Of a DNA stretch of 64,000 bases, positions 44,151-54,055 are shown piece by piece. The DNA is taken from assembly GCA_963814435.1 (NCBI GenBank), contig CAWFCV010000024.1, positions 206,020-270,019 on the forward strand, read 5' to 3'. The stretch is from JAEUPI01 sp963814435. GTDB taxonomy: Bacteria > Pseudomonadota > Gammaproteobacteria > Burkholderiales > Burkholderiaceae_C. The notes under the pieces were generated by a model that was not told the DNA's origin, searched no databases, and saw nothing but the letters and a program-made list of their open reading frames with translations. The position numbers and the translations under genes are program-made. How positions within the stretch are numbered: the first letter of the stretch is position 1; each line of letters starts with the position of its first letter.

Positions 44151-44179
44151 GGTCGGTGTCTCCTCGGTCCCTTCTTCGG

Positions 44180-45188
44180 TCAGTTCATCAGGTCGAGCAG
44201 GCGCCGCGCGGCCACCGACGCCGCCACGCGGCCGGCGCGCACGTCGTCGCGCAGCGACGGCAGCGCAGCCGCCACCCTGGCGTTGCCGCGAAAGCGCGCT
44301 TGCAGCAGCGCGTCGATGCGCTCCCACATCCAGGCCTCGTCCTGCTCGTGGCGACGCGCCGCGAGACGGCCGCTCGCAGCCTGCAGGCGGCGGAACTCGC
44401 CCACCGCCGCCCAGAACTCGTCCAGCCCTGCGCCCGTGACGGCGCTCAGTCGCAGCACCCGCGGCTTCCAGCGCGCGTCGTCGCGTTCGTCCGGATGGCC
44501 CTGCTGCTGCATCGTGCGCAGCGACGAGGTGATCTGCGCCTGCGCGCGCGTGGCGGCCGCGGCGTCGAGGTCGGTCTTGTTGATCGCCACCAGGTCGGCC
44601 AGCTCCATCACGCCGCGCTTGATGGCCTGCAGGTCGTCGCCGGCATTGGGCAACTGCAGCAGCACGAACATGTCGGTCATGCCGGCCACGGCGGTTTCGC
44701 TCTGGCCGACGCCCACCGTCTCGACGATCACGATGTCGTAGCCGGCGGCCTCGAGCACCAGCATGGCCTCGCGCGTGTGCGCCGCCACGCCGCCCAGCGT
44801 GCCGCCGGTGGGGCTCGGGCGGATGAAGGCCCGCGGCTCGACCGACAGCCGCTCCATGCGCGTCTTGTCGCCGAGGATCGAGCCGCCGGAGATGCTGGAC
44901 GACGGGTCGACCGCCAGCACCGCGACGCGGTGGCCCTGCTGCAACAGCTACAGGCCGAGCGCCTCGATGAAGGTCGACTTGCCGACGCCCGGCACGCCGG
45001 AGATGCCGAGCCGGAACGACTTGCCGCGTGGCGGCAGCAGCGCGTTGAGCACCTCATCGGCGCGCGCACGATGGTCGGCGCGCGTCGATTCGAGCAGCGT
45101 GATCGTCTTGGCAATGGCGCGGCGCTGGCGCTCGCCGTCGGCGGGCGACCACGGCGTCGACCAGGGCCTGATCGGCTGCGCTCAGCAT
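44180..45188 (-). CDS. meaB: Methylmalonyl-CoA mutase-associated GTPase MeaB/ArgK (frameshift and in-frame stop)
   Basis: About 336 aa G3E GTPase chaperone that protects and reloads B12 mutases. Walker A GVPGVGKSTF, then AVDPSSSISGGSILGDKTRM, VETVGVGQSE, and NKTDLDAA. Starts at ATG 45188, overlapping the mutase stop. A frame change near 45148 and an in-frame TAG (44948-44950) just after FIEALGL interrupt it. The TAG codon stands where relatives have a His or similar residue. Confidence 0.85.
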
Positions 45189-47374
45189 GTCGTGCTCGCT
45201 GGCGCTACTTCTTCAGTCGCGGCGCGGATCTGCTCGAGCACGTCCTTGGCGCTCACCGGAATCGGCGTGCCCGGGCCGTAGATGCCCTTCACGCCGGCGG
45301 CGTAGAGAAAGTCGTAGTCCTGCTGCGGGATCACGCCGCCGACGAAGACGACGATGTCGTCGGCGCCCTGCTTCTTGAGCTCCGCGATGATCGCCGGCAC
45401 CAGCGTCTTGTGGCCGGCGGCGAGCGTGGAGACGCCGACCGCGTGCACGTCGTTCTCGATCGCCTGGCGCGCGCATTCCTCGGGCGTCTGGAACAGCGGG
45501 CCGATGTCGACGTCGAAGCCGAGGTCGGCGAACGCGGTGGCCACCACCTTGGAGCCGCGGTCGTGGCCGTCCTGGCCGAGCTTGGCGATCATCACGCGCG
45601 GGCGGCGGCCCTGCGCGTGCGGCGAAGGCCGCAATCTCGGCCTTCAGCTTGTCCCAGCCCTCGGCCGAGTCATAGGCTTTGGCATACACACCGGTCACCT
45701 TCTGGATGTCGGCGCGGTGGCGCCCGAAGACCTTCTCCAGCGCGTCGCTGACCTCGCCGACGGTGGCGCGCAGGCGGATCGCCTGGATGCTCAAGTCGAG
45801 CAGGTTGCCCTGGCCCGACTGCGGCCGCGGCCGGTCAGCGCCGTCGAGCGCCGCCTGCACCCTGGCGCCGTCGCGCGTCGCGCGGATCTTCTGCAGCCGT
45901 GCGATCTGGCCGTCGCGCACCTTGACGTTGTCGACCTCGAGGATGTCGATCGGCGCCTGCTGCGTCGAGCCTGTACTTGTTGACGCCGACGATCACGTCC
46001 TTGCCCGAGTCGATGCGCGCCTGCTTCTCGGCGGCGCTGGCCTCGATCTTCAGCTTGGCCCAGCCGGAGTCCACGGCCTGGGTCATGCCGCCCATGCGCC
46101 TCGACCTCCTCGATGATGGCCCACGCCTTGTCGGCCATCGTCCTGCGTCAGCGACTCCATCATGTAGCTGCCGGCCCACGGGTCGACCACGTTGGTGATG
46201 TGCGTCTCTTCCTGGATGATCAGCTGCGTGTTGCGCGCGATGCGCGAGCTGAACTCGGTGGGCAGCGCGATCGCCTCGTCGAAGCTGTTGGTGTGCAGGC
46301 TCTGCGTGCCGCCGAACACCGCGGCCATCGCCTCGATCGTCGTGCGCACGACGTTGTTGTACGGGTCCTGCTCGGTCAGGCTCCAGCCGCGAGGTCTGGC
46401 AGTGCGTGCGCAGCATCAGGCTCTTCGGCGTTCTTGGCATCGAACCCCTTCATGATGCGGCACCACAGCAGGCGCGCGGCGCGCATCTTGGCGATCTCGA
46501 GATAGAAGTTCATGCCGATCGCCCAGAAGAACGACAGGCGGCCGGCGAACTCGTCGACGTCCAGCCCCTTGGCGACCGCGGTCTTCACGTACTCCTTGCC
46601 GTCGGCCAGCGTGAAGGCGAGTTCGAGCGCCTGGTTCGCGCCGGCTTCCTGCATGTGGTAGCCGGAGATGCTGATCGAGTTGAACTTCGGCATCTTCTTC
46701 GCCGTGTACTCGATGATGTCGGCCGACGATGCGCATGCACGGCTCGGGCGGGTAGATGTAGGTGTTGCGGACCATGAACTCCTTGAGGATGTCGTTCTGG
46801 ATCGTCCCCGAGAGCTGCTCCTGCGCCACGCCCTGCTCTTCGGCCGCGACCACGTAGCCGGCCAGCACCGGCAGCACCGCGCCGTTCATCGTCATCGACA
46901 CGCTGACCTTGTCGAGCGGAATGCCGTCGAACAGGATCTTCATGTCCTCGACCGAGTCGATCGCCACGCCGGCCTTGCCGACGTCGCCGGTCACGCGCGG
47001 GTGGTCGCTGTCGTAGCCGCGGTGCGTGGCCAGGTCGAAGGCCACGCTGACGCCCTGGCCGCCGGCGGCCAGCGCCTGGCGGTAGAAGGCGTTGCTCTCC
47101 TCGGCGGTGGAGAAGCCCGCGTACTGGCGGATCGTCCACGGCCGCACCGCGTACATCGTGGCCTGCGGGCCGCGGATGAAGGGCTCGAAGCCGGGCAGCG
47201 TGTCGGCGTGCGGCAGCGCCGGCGGTGTCGGCCGCCGTGTACAGCGGCTTGACGGTGATGCCCTCGGGCGTCACCCAGTTCAGCGCGGCGACATCGCCGC
47301 CGGGCGCCGACTTGGCGGCCAGCTCGGGCCCACTGCTCGAGGCTGGGCTTGGCGAATTCGGACGGCTGGCTCAT
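45182..47374 (-). CDS. Methylmalonyl-CoA mutase (heavily frameshifted)
   Basis: About 730 aa adenosylcobalamin enzyme, substrate TIM barrel plus C-terminal B12 domain. Visible blocks are VRPWTIRQYAGFSTAEESN, THRGYDSDHPRV, NSISISGYHMQEAGA, FGGTQSLHTNSFDEAIALPT and the B12-binding KLGQDGHDRGSKVVA (DxHxxG with His as lower ligand). The order of the blocks matches the family throughout. At least seven frame changes occur between 47325 and 45620. It converts (R)-methylmalonyl-CoA to succinyl-CoA. First gene of the mutase-meaB-pccB-pccA-VOC run; divergent from gntR. Confidence 0.88.
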
Positions 47375-47427
47375 CGATGCAGCTCCGTCGGCGCAGGCCT
47401 GCAGAGCCGGTTGCGCAGTGGTCAGGA

Positions 47428-47449
47428 TTATGCATAATTATGAATGCAA
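47428..47449. promoter_or_regulatory. Candidate GntR operator between mutase and gntR
   Basis: Contains a perfect 12-bp palindrome ATTATGCATAAT (47428-47439) overlapping the dyad TGCAT-N8-ATGCA (47432-47449). It is AT-rich in otherwise GC-rich DNA and sits 48 bp upstream of the gntR ATG and 53 bp upstream of the mutase start. Autoregulation and control of the mutase unit are inferred. Confidence 0.5.
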
Positions 47450-47497
47450 AACCAACACCCCGCTGACACGCCCCGCCGCGCGCACGCATCACCGCCC

Positions 47498-48154
47498 ATG
47501 GCCCTGATCGAACGCCCCTGCCCGCCTCGCTGAGCCCGCGCGCCCTGTACCAGGACGTGGCCGAGCGGCTGCGCCAGCAGATCTTCGACGCGCGAGCTCG
47601 AGCCCGGCAGCTGGATCGACGAGCTGAAGCTCGCCGGCGAATTCGGCATCAGCCGCACGCCGCTGCGCGAGGCGCTCAAGGTGCTGGCGGTCGAGGGCCT
47701 GGTGACGATGAAGGTGCGCCGCGGCGCCTACGTCACCGAGATGTCGCGCGACGACGTGGCGCAGGTCTACCACCTGCTCGGCCTGCTGGAGAGCGACGCC
47801 GCCGGCGCAGGTGGCCGCGCACGCCAGCGCGGCGCAGCGCGCGCAGCTGCAGCGCGCTGCACGACCGGCTGGAAAAGCAGGCCCGCCAGCGCGACGCCTT
47901 CTTCGCCACCAACGAGCAGTTCCACATGGCGCTGCTGGAGGCCGCCGGCAACCGCTGGGCGCACGCAGATGGTGACCGACCTGCGCAAGGTGATGAAGCT
48001 CAACCGCCACCACTCGCTGTTCAAGCAGGGGCGGCTGGCCGATTCGCTGGCCGAGCACCGCGCGCTGATGCAGGCCATCGACGCCCGCGACGGCGAGGCC
48101 GCGCGCCGGCTGATGCGCGCGCACTTCGAGAGCGGGCTCGAAGCGGCGGCCTGA
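47498..48154 (+). CDS. GntR-family (FadR/FCD type) transcriptional regulator (frameshifted)
   Basis: About 219 aa. The winged-helix part (QDVAERLRQQIF..., FGISRTPLREALKVLAVEGLVTMKVRRGAYV) is followed by a helical FCD ligand domain (FFATNEQFHMALLEAAGNR, HHSLFKQGRLADSLAEHRALMQAI). Frame changes lie near 47518, 47590, 47810, 47855 and 47965. Divergent from methylmalonyl-CoA mutase, so a likely regulator of that unit. Confidence 0.8.
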
Positions 48155-48225
48155 GCAGGGCCGCACGCCGAACGCGGTCATTGGCTCGGCGCTATGCTGG
48201 GCGCGCCTCACGATCCCGCCGCGCC

Positions 48226-48522
48226 ATGACCCAACAGCCCTACGCCAGCTACGAATCCTTCGAGTCGGAAGCGCGCCGCCGCGGCTTCGACGAGGTGCTC
48301 GAGCGCAGCTGGCCGCCACAGACCGTGCTGGACACACACACCCACTCCTTCGGCGTCTGGGCGCAGGTGAGCCGCGGCGAGATGTGGCTCACGGTGGGCG
48401 AGCGCACGCAGCACCTGCTGCCCGGCGCGCAGTTCACGCTCGACCCCGACGTGCCCCATGCCGAGCGCTACGGTGCCGACGGTGCGTCGTACTGGGTGGC
48501 GCGGCGCAACGCGCACCCCTGA
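48226..48522 (+). CDS. Small cupin-fold protein
   Basis: 98 aa, single cupin domain. Cupin motif 1 is HTHSFGVWAQVSRGEMWLTVG and motif 2 is PGAQFTLDPDVPHAERYG, giving three His ligands (two in HTH, one in PHAE) for a metal. No enzyme is implied; single-domain cupins of this size act as sensors or small hydrolases/isomerases. It starts 71 bp after gntR and converges with the DUF2855 gene (17-bp gap). Confidence 0.75.
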   Translation: MTQQPYASYESFESEARRRGFDEVLERSWPPQTVLDTHTHSFGVWAQVSRGEMWLTVGERTQHLLPGAQFTLDPDVPHAERYGADGASYWVARRNAHP

Positions 48523-48539
48523 GCGCGCGAGTGTGCAGC

Positions 48540-49637
48540 TCAGCCCACGTGGATGGCGTGCCCCTGCCGCGGGTCGACGCCACCCTGCGCCAGGGCGCGC
48601 AGCACGCCGATCGCCGACTCGAGCCCCTGGTGCTCGACGATGCGCAGCCACGGCGCCTGCGCATCGAGCGCACGCTCGAGAAAGCGCCGCTGGCTCCGCC
48701 GGCACGCCGCTGGAACTCCGCCGCGCCCCAGGCCTCGATGCGCCGGCGCACCTGGTCGGGCGCAAAGAAGAAGGTGGGCTTGGCACCGGGCAGCGGAGCG
48801 TCCTTCGCCCGCACTGAACTGCGTGGCGCCGATCACCGCGCTGTGTCGCAGCGCATCGCCGAAGTGCCGATGCAGTCGCGCTCGCTGCTCGGCACTGCCC
48901 GAGAAGTCGGCGAACACAGTCGGTGTGTTGCGGTCGAGCGACGCCACCTCGTCGTAGGTGAGCACGCGGTCGTAGCAGCCCAGCGCGCGCACGAAGTCCC
49001 GGTTGCGCGGCCGACGTGAGGCCGACCACGTGCAAGGCCGCCTGGTGCCTGCTTCAGGCACCAGGCGGTGGCATACGCCGTCTTGCTCGATGCGCTGGAC
49101 AGCAGCACCTGCGTGGCGCCGAAGAACGCCTGCTCGTGCAGGAAGTCGCTCAGCAGGATAGGCGGTCGTGAACAGCGGCCGCACGATCATCAGCGCGTCT
49201 TCGTCCTCGCGGCGATAGTCGGCGTCGGCGGCGCAGCGCACGTAGCGGTTGTAGACGGCGGCCAAGCCGGCGCGATGCGCCGCCGCGTCGACGAAGCCCT
49301 CGGCCGTCGACCCGCTGCGGGCTGCACACGCAACTCGCTCGGCCAGCGGCAAGTAGCCGTAGACCCGCTCGCCCACCGCGAGATCCGGCACCGCGCTCGC
49401 CACCACGTCGGCGAAGCCCCACACCGGCACGATGCCCCAGTCGGCCTGGCCGCTCGGAAAGAACTGCCAGTACTGCATGCGATCGCCGAACAGCGCGTAG
49501 GTGATGTTGTTCGTGGTCAGCGCGATGCGGCGCACCGCGAGACGCACTTGGCCTTCGGCAAGCGGCGCCGCGGGCTCAGTGTCGAGCCGGCCGACGGCCG
49601 GGTCGGACTTGCTGGTGAGGATGCGCTGGACCGCCAC
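48540..49637 (-). CDS. DUF2855 family protein, third gene downstream of selD/senC (frameshifted)
   Basis: About 365 aa. The sequence has features of DUF2855, a family distantly like the medium-chain dehydrogenase/quinone oxidoreductase fold: an N-terminal ALTTNNITYALFGDRMQYWQFFP region, PVWGFADVVAS, and a middle part LLSSASSKTAYATAW. Frame changes near 49160, 49050, 49012 and 48820. GTG 49637 is 9 bp after the selD stop, so it is the third gene of a senB-selD-DUF2855 unit. Function unknown. A link to selenium or sulfur metabolism is only positional. Confidence 0.7.
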   Translation of the reverse strand: MAVQRILTSKSDPAVGRLDTEPAAPLAEGQVRLAVRRIALTTNNITYALFGDRMQYWQFFPSGQADWGIVPVWGFADVVASAVPDLAVGERVYGYLPLAERVACAARSGSTAEGFVDAAAHRAGLAAVYNRYVRCAADADYRREDEDALMIVRPLFTTAYPAERLPARAGVLRRHAGAAVQRIEQDGVCHRLVPEAGTRRPCTWSASRRPRNRDFVRALGCYDRVLTYDEVASLDRNTPTVFADFSGSAEQRARLHRHFGDALRHSAVIGATQFSAGEGRSAARCQAHLLLCARPGAPAHRGLGRGGVPAACRRSQRRFLERALDAQAPWLRIVEHQGLESAIGVLRALAQGGVDPRQGHAIHVG

Positions 49638-49646
49638 GCCCGGCTT

Positions 49647-50712
49647 TCAGCGCACGACCAGCCGCGGCGCACGGTCCGCGGGGCCGATGCGGCCGATCTC
49701 GGCCGCGGCCGCAAAGCCGTGGCGCTCGAAGATGGCCATCACGCCGGCGACCGCCGATGCGTCGCACGACACCAGCAGGCCACCGCTGGTCTGCGGGTCG
49801 GTCAGCAAGCGCCTTGTCGGCGGCGGCAAAACCGTCGGGCAGCACCACCTCGGCGCCGTAGCCGGCCCAGTTGCGACCCGACGCGCCGGTGACCATGCCG
49901 CGAGCAGCGAGTTCGCGCACACCCGGCAGCAGCGGCACGCGCGCCCAATCGATCGTCACGGTCGCCCGCGCGCCACGTGCGATCTCCAGCCCGTGGCCGG
50001 CCAGGCCGAAGCCGGTGACGTCGGTCAACGCGTGCACGCCGGGCAGCGCCGCGAGATCCGGGCCGGGCGTGTTGAGCTTGGTCGTGGTGGCGATCATCTG
50101 GTCGTAGCCGGCGGGGTCGAGCTGGTCCTTCTTCAACGCCGCCGACAGCACGCCCACGCCGAGCGGCTTGCCGAGCACGAGGCGGTCGCCGACCTTGGCG
50201 TCGGCATTGCGCTTCACGCGCTTGGGATGCACGAGCCCGAGCGCGACGAGGCCGTAGATCGCCTCGACCGAATCGATGGTGTGGCCGCCGGCGATCGGGA
50301 TGCCCGCCGCCCGGCACACCGAGTTGCCGCCTTCGAGGATCCGGCCGATCACTTCGGTCGAGAGCACATTGATCGGCATGCCGACGAGCGCGAGTGCCAT
50401 GATCGGCGTGCCGCCCATCGCATAGACGTCGCTGATCGCGTTGGTCGCCGCGATGCGGCCGAAGTCGAACGGGTCGTCGACGATCGGCATGAAGAAGTCG
50501 GTTGTCGCGATCAGCGCCTGCTCGTCGTTGAGCTGGTACACCGCCGCGTCGTCGGCGGTCTCGATGCCCACCAGCAGCTGCGGCGGCACCGGCATCTTCG
50601 AGGTGCCCTTGAGGATCTCGCTCAGCACGCCGGGCGCGATCTTGCAGCCGCAGCCGCCGCCGTGCGACAGCGACGTCAAGCGGACTTCGGCGGGTTTCCC
50701 GGGTGCGTTCAT
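49647..50712 (-). CDS. senC: Selenophosphate synthetase SenC/SelD (frameshifted)
   Basis: About 355 aa PurM-fold kinase making selenophosphate from selenide and ATP. The active-site loop is GGGCGCKIAP with Cys rather than Sec, and Asp-rich ATP motifs follow (ETADDAAVYQL, TTDFFMPIVDDPFDFGRIAATNAISDVYAMGG). One break near 49808 splits the C-terminal LLTDPQTSGGLLVSC. The start overlaps the senB stop as ATGA. Pairing with a glycosyltransferase and an EgtB-like enzyme marks it as SenC of the selenoneine pathway. It could also serve as the genome's SelD. Confidence 0.9.
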
Positions 50713-51674
50713 CGATCGGTCTCCAAGGTCTCGGCCACCAGGGCCAGCAAGGTCGCGCGCTCGCGCGACGGGTGAAAGCGCGCGGCGCGTGCGTCGCACT
50801 GCCGCTGCAAGCGCGCCAGCATAGCCGGATCGTCGCGACAACGCTCCAGCAGGGCCACCAGCCCGGTCACGTCATCGGGCTCGAAATACCCGGCGTAGTC
50901 GGCGCCGAGCAGGCCGACGTTGCCGTCGATGCGCGAGGCCAGCACCGGCGTGCCGCTGGTGATGGCCTCGATCACGGTGTGCGCGCCGCCTTCCATGCGG
51001 CTGGCCTGCACCAGCAGATGGGCGCGCTGGATGTGCGCGCGGGTCGGCGCATGCGCGTGCGCGCCGAGCCAGCGGTAGCGCGGCGAGCGCGCGGCCAGGG
51101 CCTCGGCACGGGCGCCGAGTTCCGGGTCGAGCGCAGCGCCGATGTGCTCGAACGACAGGTCGCTGCGATGCGCCAGCCGCTCGGCCGCGGCCATGAAGAC
51201 CTCCGGCGCCTTCTCGCTGCGCAGGTGCCCGACCATCAGCGCCCGCAGCCGGGTCGTGCTCTTGTCGAGCCGGCGGCGCGGCGGCGCCGATTGCAGGCAG
51301 ACCCGGACCCGATGCCGCAGCGCCTCGGGCAGCGCCGACGCGCCAAGTTCGTTGAGCACCACCAGGCGGTCGGCCAGCTCGAGCGAGCGCTGCGCCGCGG
51401 CATCGCTGTGGATGTCGCGATACAGGTCGGTGCCGGTCAACACCACGATCATCGGCCGCCGCGGCGGGGTCGCGGCCCAGCGCGCGATCGAGTCGGCCGA
51501 GCGCCGGGCGTGCAGAGCGATCATCAGGTCGGCCGGTGCGCCGTCCCAGCGCTGCACCACCGAGACGAGATAATCGCGTGACAACTCCCGTGCCCAGCGC
51601 GACGCCGTGTGCCAGTTGCCGTTGTTGGCCGACGCCGACGCCGGCGTGACCAGGCAGATGGCGGCACGTTTCAT
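50709..51674 (-). CDS. senB: Selenosugar synthase SenB (glycosyltransferase)
   Basis: 321 aa GT-B/GT4-like fold. N-terminal ICLVTPASASANNGNWHTASRW, VLTGTDLYRD near 80, and the nucleotide-sugar motif ASRMEGGAHTVIEAITSGTPVLAS near 230. In the published pathway SenB joins selenophosphate (from SenC) to UDP-GlcNAc to give a 1-seleno-sugar. Intact. ATGA overlap with senC and only 2 bp between its ATG and that of divergent senA support the three-gene assignment. Confidence 0.88.
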   Translation of the reverse strand: MKRAAICLVTPASASANNGNWHTASRWARELSRDYLVSVVQRWDGAPADLMIALHARRSADSIARWAATPPRRPMIVVLTGTDLYRDIHSDAAAQRSLELADRLVVLNELGASALPEALRHRVRVCLQSAPPRRRLDKSTTRLRALMVGHLRSEKAPEVFMAAAERLAHRSDLSFEHIGAALDPELGARAEALAARSPRYRWLGAHAHAPTRAHIQRAHLLVQASRMEGGAHTVIEAITSGTPVLASRIDGNVGLLGADYAGYFEPDDVTGLVALLERCRDDPAMLARLQRQCDARAARFHPSRERATLLALVAETLETDR

Positions 51675-51681
51675 CGATGAA
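51670..51681. promoter_or_regulatory. Palindrome containing both divergent start codons of senA and senB
   Basis: TTCATCGATGAA is its own reverse complement and holds ATG of senA (51677-51679) and ATG of senB (51672-51674 on the minus strand). No intergenic promoter space exists, so promoters must lie inside the opposing coding sequences, or one of the start calls is wrong. Confidence 0.5.
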
Positions 51682-52930
51682 CTCTACCTTGCCGACTGAC
51701 GCCGCCGCCATCCACGATGCCGAAGCGGTACGACATGGATCCGCACCCGTGCTGGCCGCGGCGCTCGCCGATGCGCGTCAACGGCTGCTGCGCCAGTTCG
51801 ACGCCGCCGCGCAGGCGCTGGGCTCGCAGGCGATGACCGTGCCACAGTCGCCCGAGCTCAACCCGCCGCTGTGGGAGCTGGGCCACATCGGCTGGTTCGA
51901 GGAGTACTGGATCGGGCGCAACCCGCAGCGTCGGCGCGGTGCCGCGGCCGATCCGGGCTGCGCGCATGCGGCGCCGCAGCGTGCCGGTGCCGATGCGCTG
52001 TACAACTCGAGCGAGGTGCCGCATGCCAGGCGCTGGCAGCTCGGCTTGCCGGACGCCGCGCGCACGCAAGCCGATCTGCAGCGCACCCGCGAGCGCACGC
52101 TGAGCCTGCTGCAAGGCAGCTCCGACGGCACCGACGACGAGCTGTACTTCTATCGCCTGGCGCTGTTCCATGAGGACATGCACCGCGAGGCCTGGGTCTA
52201 CATGGCGCAGAACCTCGGGCTCGAACCGGGCGTGGAGGTGCTCGCACCTCGGGCCAGTGCCAACGAAGGCCAGACGCGGCGGGTGGCAGGCGGCCTGTGC
52301 GCCGTGGGCTCGCCGCTGGAGGGATTTGCCTTCGACAACGAACTGGGCCGGCACGAGATCGCGCTGCCCGCCTTCGAGATCGACGCGGCGCCGGTGAGCT
52401 GGTCGCGATTCATGCCCTTCATCGACGCCGGCGGCTACGACGACGCTCGGCTGTGGACGCGCGAAGGCTGGGCGTGGCGCAAACGCAGCAGCGCCGGCCA
52501 CCCTCGGTATCTGGAACGCACCGAGGGTGGCGCGTGGCAGCGCCGGCAGTTCGGCCAATGGATCGACCTCGACCCGAACCTGCCGGCCATGCATCTGAGC
52601 CATCACGAGGCGCTGGCCTGGTGCCGCTGGGCCGGCCGGCGCCTGCCCAGCGAGGCCGAGTGGGAGCATGCCGCCGTCACGGCACGCGACCGCGGCGAGC
52701 CGTTCGACTGGGGCCAGGTGTGGGAGTGGACCGCCAGCGGCTTCATGCCCTACCCCGGCTTCGTGGCGCACCCGTATCGCGACTATTCGGCGCCGTGGTT
52801 CGACGGCCGGCCGGTGCTGCGCGGCGCCTCGTTCGCGACCGCGCCGCGCATGAAACACCCGCGCTACCGCAACTACTTCACCGCCGAGCGCAACGACATC
52901 TTCGCCGGCTTTCGCAGCTGCGCGGCCTGA
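51677..52930 (+). CDS. senA: Selenoneine synthase SenA (EgtB-like)
   Basis: 417 aa, intact. An N-terminal DinB_2-like four-helix domain carries an iron site (LGHIGWFEEYW; FHEDMHREAW, HxxxHxE) and is followed by a C-terminal FGE-sulfatase domain (GFAFDNELGRHE, RRLPSEAEWEHAA, QVWEWTASGF). It oxidatively couples a selenosugar to hercynine and is related to EgtB. Distinguishing SenA from EgtB rests on linkage to senB and senC and on the separate egtB at 55048. Converges with egtD (19-bp gap). Confidence 0.88.
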   Translation: MNSTLPTDAAAIHDAEAVRHGSAPVLAAALADARQRLLRQFDAAAQALGSQAMTVPQSPELNPPLWELGHIGWFEEYWIGRNPQRRRGAAADPGCAHAAPQRAGADALYNSSEVPHARRWQLGLPDAARTQADLQRTRERTLSLLQGSSDGTDDELYFYRLALFHEDMHREAWVYMAQNLGLEPGVEVLAPRASANEGQTRRVAGGLCAVGSPLEGFAFDNELGRHEIALPAFEIDAAPVSWSRFMPFIDAGGYDDARLWTREGWAWRKRSSAGHPRYLERTEGGAWQRRQFGQWIDLDPNLPAMHLSHHEALAWCRWAGRRLPSEAEWEHAAVTARDRGEPFDWGQVWEWTASGFMPYPGFVAHPYRDYSAPWFDGRPVLRGASFATAPRMKHPRYRNYFTAERNDIFAGFRSCAA

Positions 52931-52949
52931 CACCGCCGCCACGTGGACG

Positions 52950-53897
52950 CTATGCCGCGTGGAACACGGCGAACCAGCGCTGGGGATCGGTCCAGCAGGT
53001 GGTGCGGCTGAAGCCGGCGTCATGCAGCAGGCGGTCGAACCCCTCCACGGTGTACTTGTAGGAGTTCTCGGTGTGGATGCGCTCGCCGGCCACCAGGTGC
53101 CGCGCGCCGCCCGGCCAGCGCAGCGTGACATCGCGCCGGGCCTGCAGGTGCATCTCGATGCGGCTCGATGCCTCGTCGAACAGCGCCACGTGGGCGAAGT
53201 CCTCGACCCGCGCGTCGCAGCCGAGCAGCGTGTTCAGGCGGCGCAGCAGGTTCAGGTTGAACGCTGCGGTCACCTGCAGTGGGTCGTCGTAGGCCAGTTC
53301 GAGCGTCGGCTTCGGCTTGACCAGGTCCACGCCGATCAAGAGCCCGCCGCCGAGCGCGGCCTCGCGCGCCTGGCGCAGGAACAACTGTGCCTGCGTTGGC
53401 GTGAAATTGCCGATGCTCGAGCCCGGGTAGAACAGCAGCTTCGGGCCTTCGCCGGCCTCGCGCGGCAGGCTCAGTGTCGAGGAGAAATCGATGCCCACAC
53501 CGATCATCTCCAGCGCCGGGTGCTGGCGCTGCAGCGTCGTCAGGCTGTGCCGCAGGTAGTCCACCGAGATGTCGACGGCCACATAGCGCGCCGGTTTGAG
53601 CGTGCCGAACAGGCGCCCGGCCTTTTCGCAATTGCCGGCGCCCAGGTCCACCAGCGTGTGCCCGGTGCCCGCCGCCGCGGCAATGGCCCGCGCCTCGGCG
53701 TCGAAAATGGCCCGCTCGGTGCGCGTGGGGTAGTACTCCGGCAGCTCGGTGATGGCGTCGAACAACCGCGAACCCAGCGCGTCGTAGAGGAACTTCGGCG
53801 CCACCCGGGCCGGCGTGTCGAGCAGGCCGGCCACGAGCTCGTGCTGGGTCGCGGCACTGTCCTCGCGGTGCAGTTGGATGAACTGGGGGCTGCGCAT
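52950..53897 (-). CDS. egtD: L-histidine N-alpha-trimethyltransferase EgtD
   Basis: 315 aa, intact. SAM site LVDLGAGNCEKAGRLF near residue 80, the DUF2260/EgtD family blocks PKFLYDALGSRLFDAI, ELPEYYPTRTE, FYPGSSIGNF and HTENSYKYT. It trimethylates histidine to hercynine, the shared precursor of ergothioneine and selenoneine. ATG 53897 (MRSPQFIQLHRED) is chosen over an upstream in-frame start by family length. Divergent from the SMR gene. Confidence 0.93.
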   Translation of the reverse strand: MRSPQFIQLHREDSAATQHELVAGLLDTPARVAPKFLYDALGSRLFDAITELPEYYPTRTERAIFDAEARAIAAAAGTGHTLVDLGAGNCEKAGRLFGTLKPARYVAVDISVDYLRHSLTTLQRQHPALEMIGVGIDFSSTLSLPREAGEGPKLLFYPGSSIGNFTPTQAQLFLRQAREAALGGGLLIGVDLVKPKPTLELAYDDPLQVTAAFNLNLLRRLNTLLGCDARVEDFAHVALFDEASSRIEMHLQARRDVTLRWPGGARHLVAGERIHTENSYKYTVEGFDRLLHDAGFSRTTCWTDPQRWFAVFHAA

Positions 53898-54055
53898 GTG
53901 CCCAGTATGTCGCTGAGGGTAAAGACCACGCTGCGGGAAATCCATGTGTAAGGTTTAATCGCGTGGCGCGACACGTCACAGGTCGCCTCCAGGCGCTGCG
54001 GTGCCTGCACGGGGCGGAGGTCGCGTGCCGGTCTGCCCCCCACCATCAACCAGCC

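Noticed and set aside
50647..50712. Selenocysteine in SenC/SelD
   Set aside because: The active-site loop reads GGCGCK with ordinary Cys codons; no in-frame TGA at this place.
53898..54055. Possible guanidine (mini-ykkC) riboswitch upstream of the SMR gene
   Set aside because: ACGG-like loops are present but the flanking bases do not form the two required stems.
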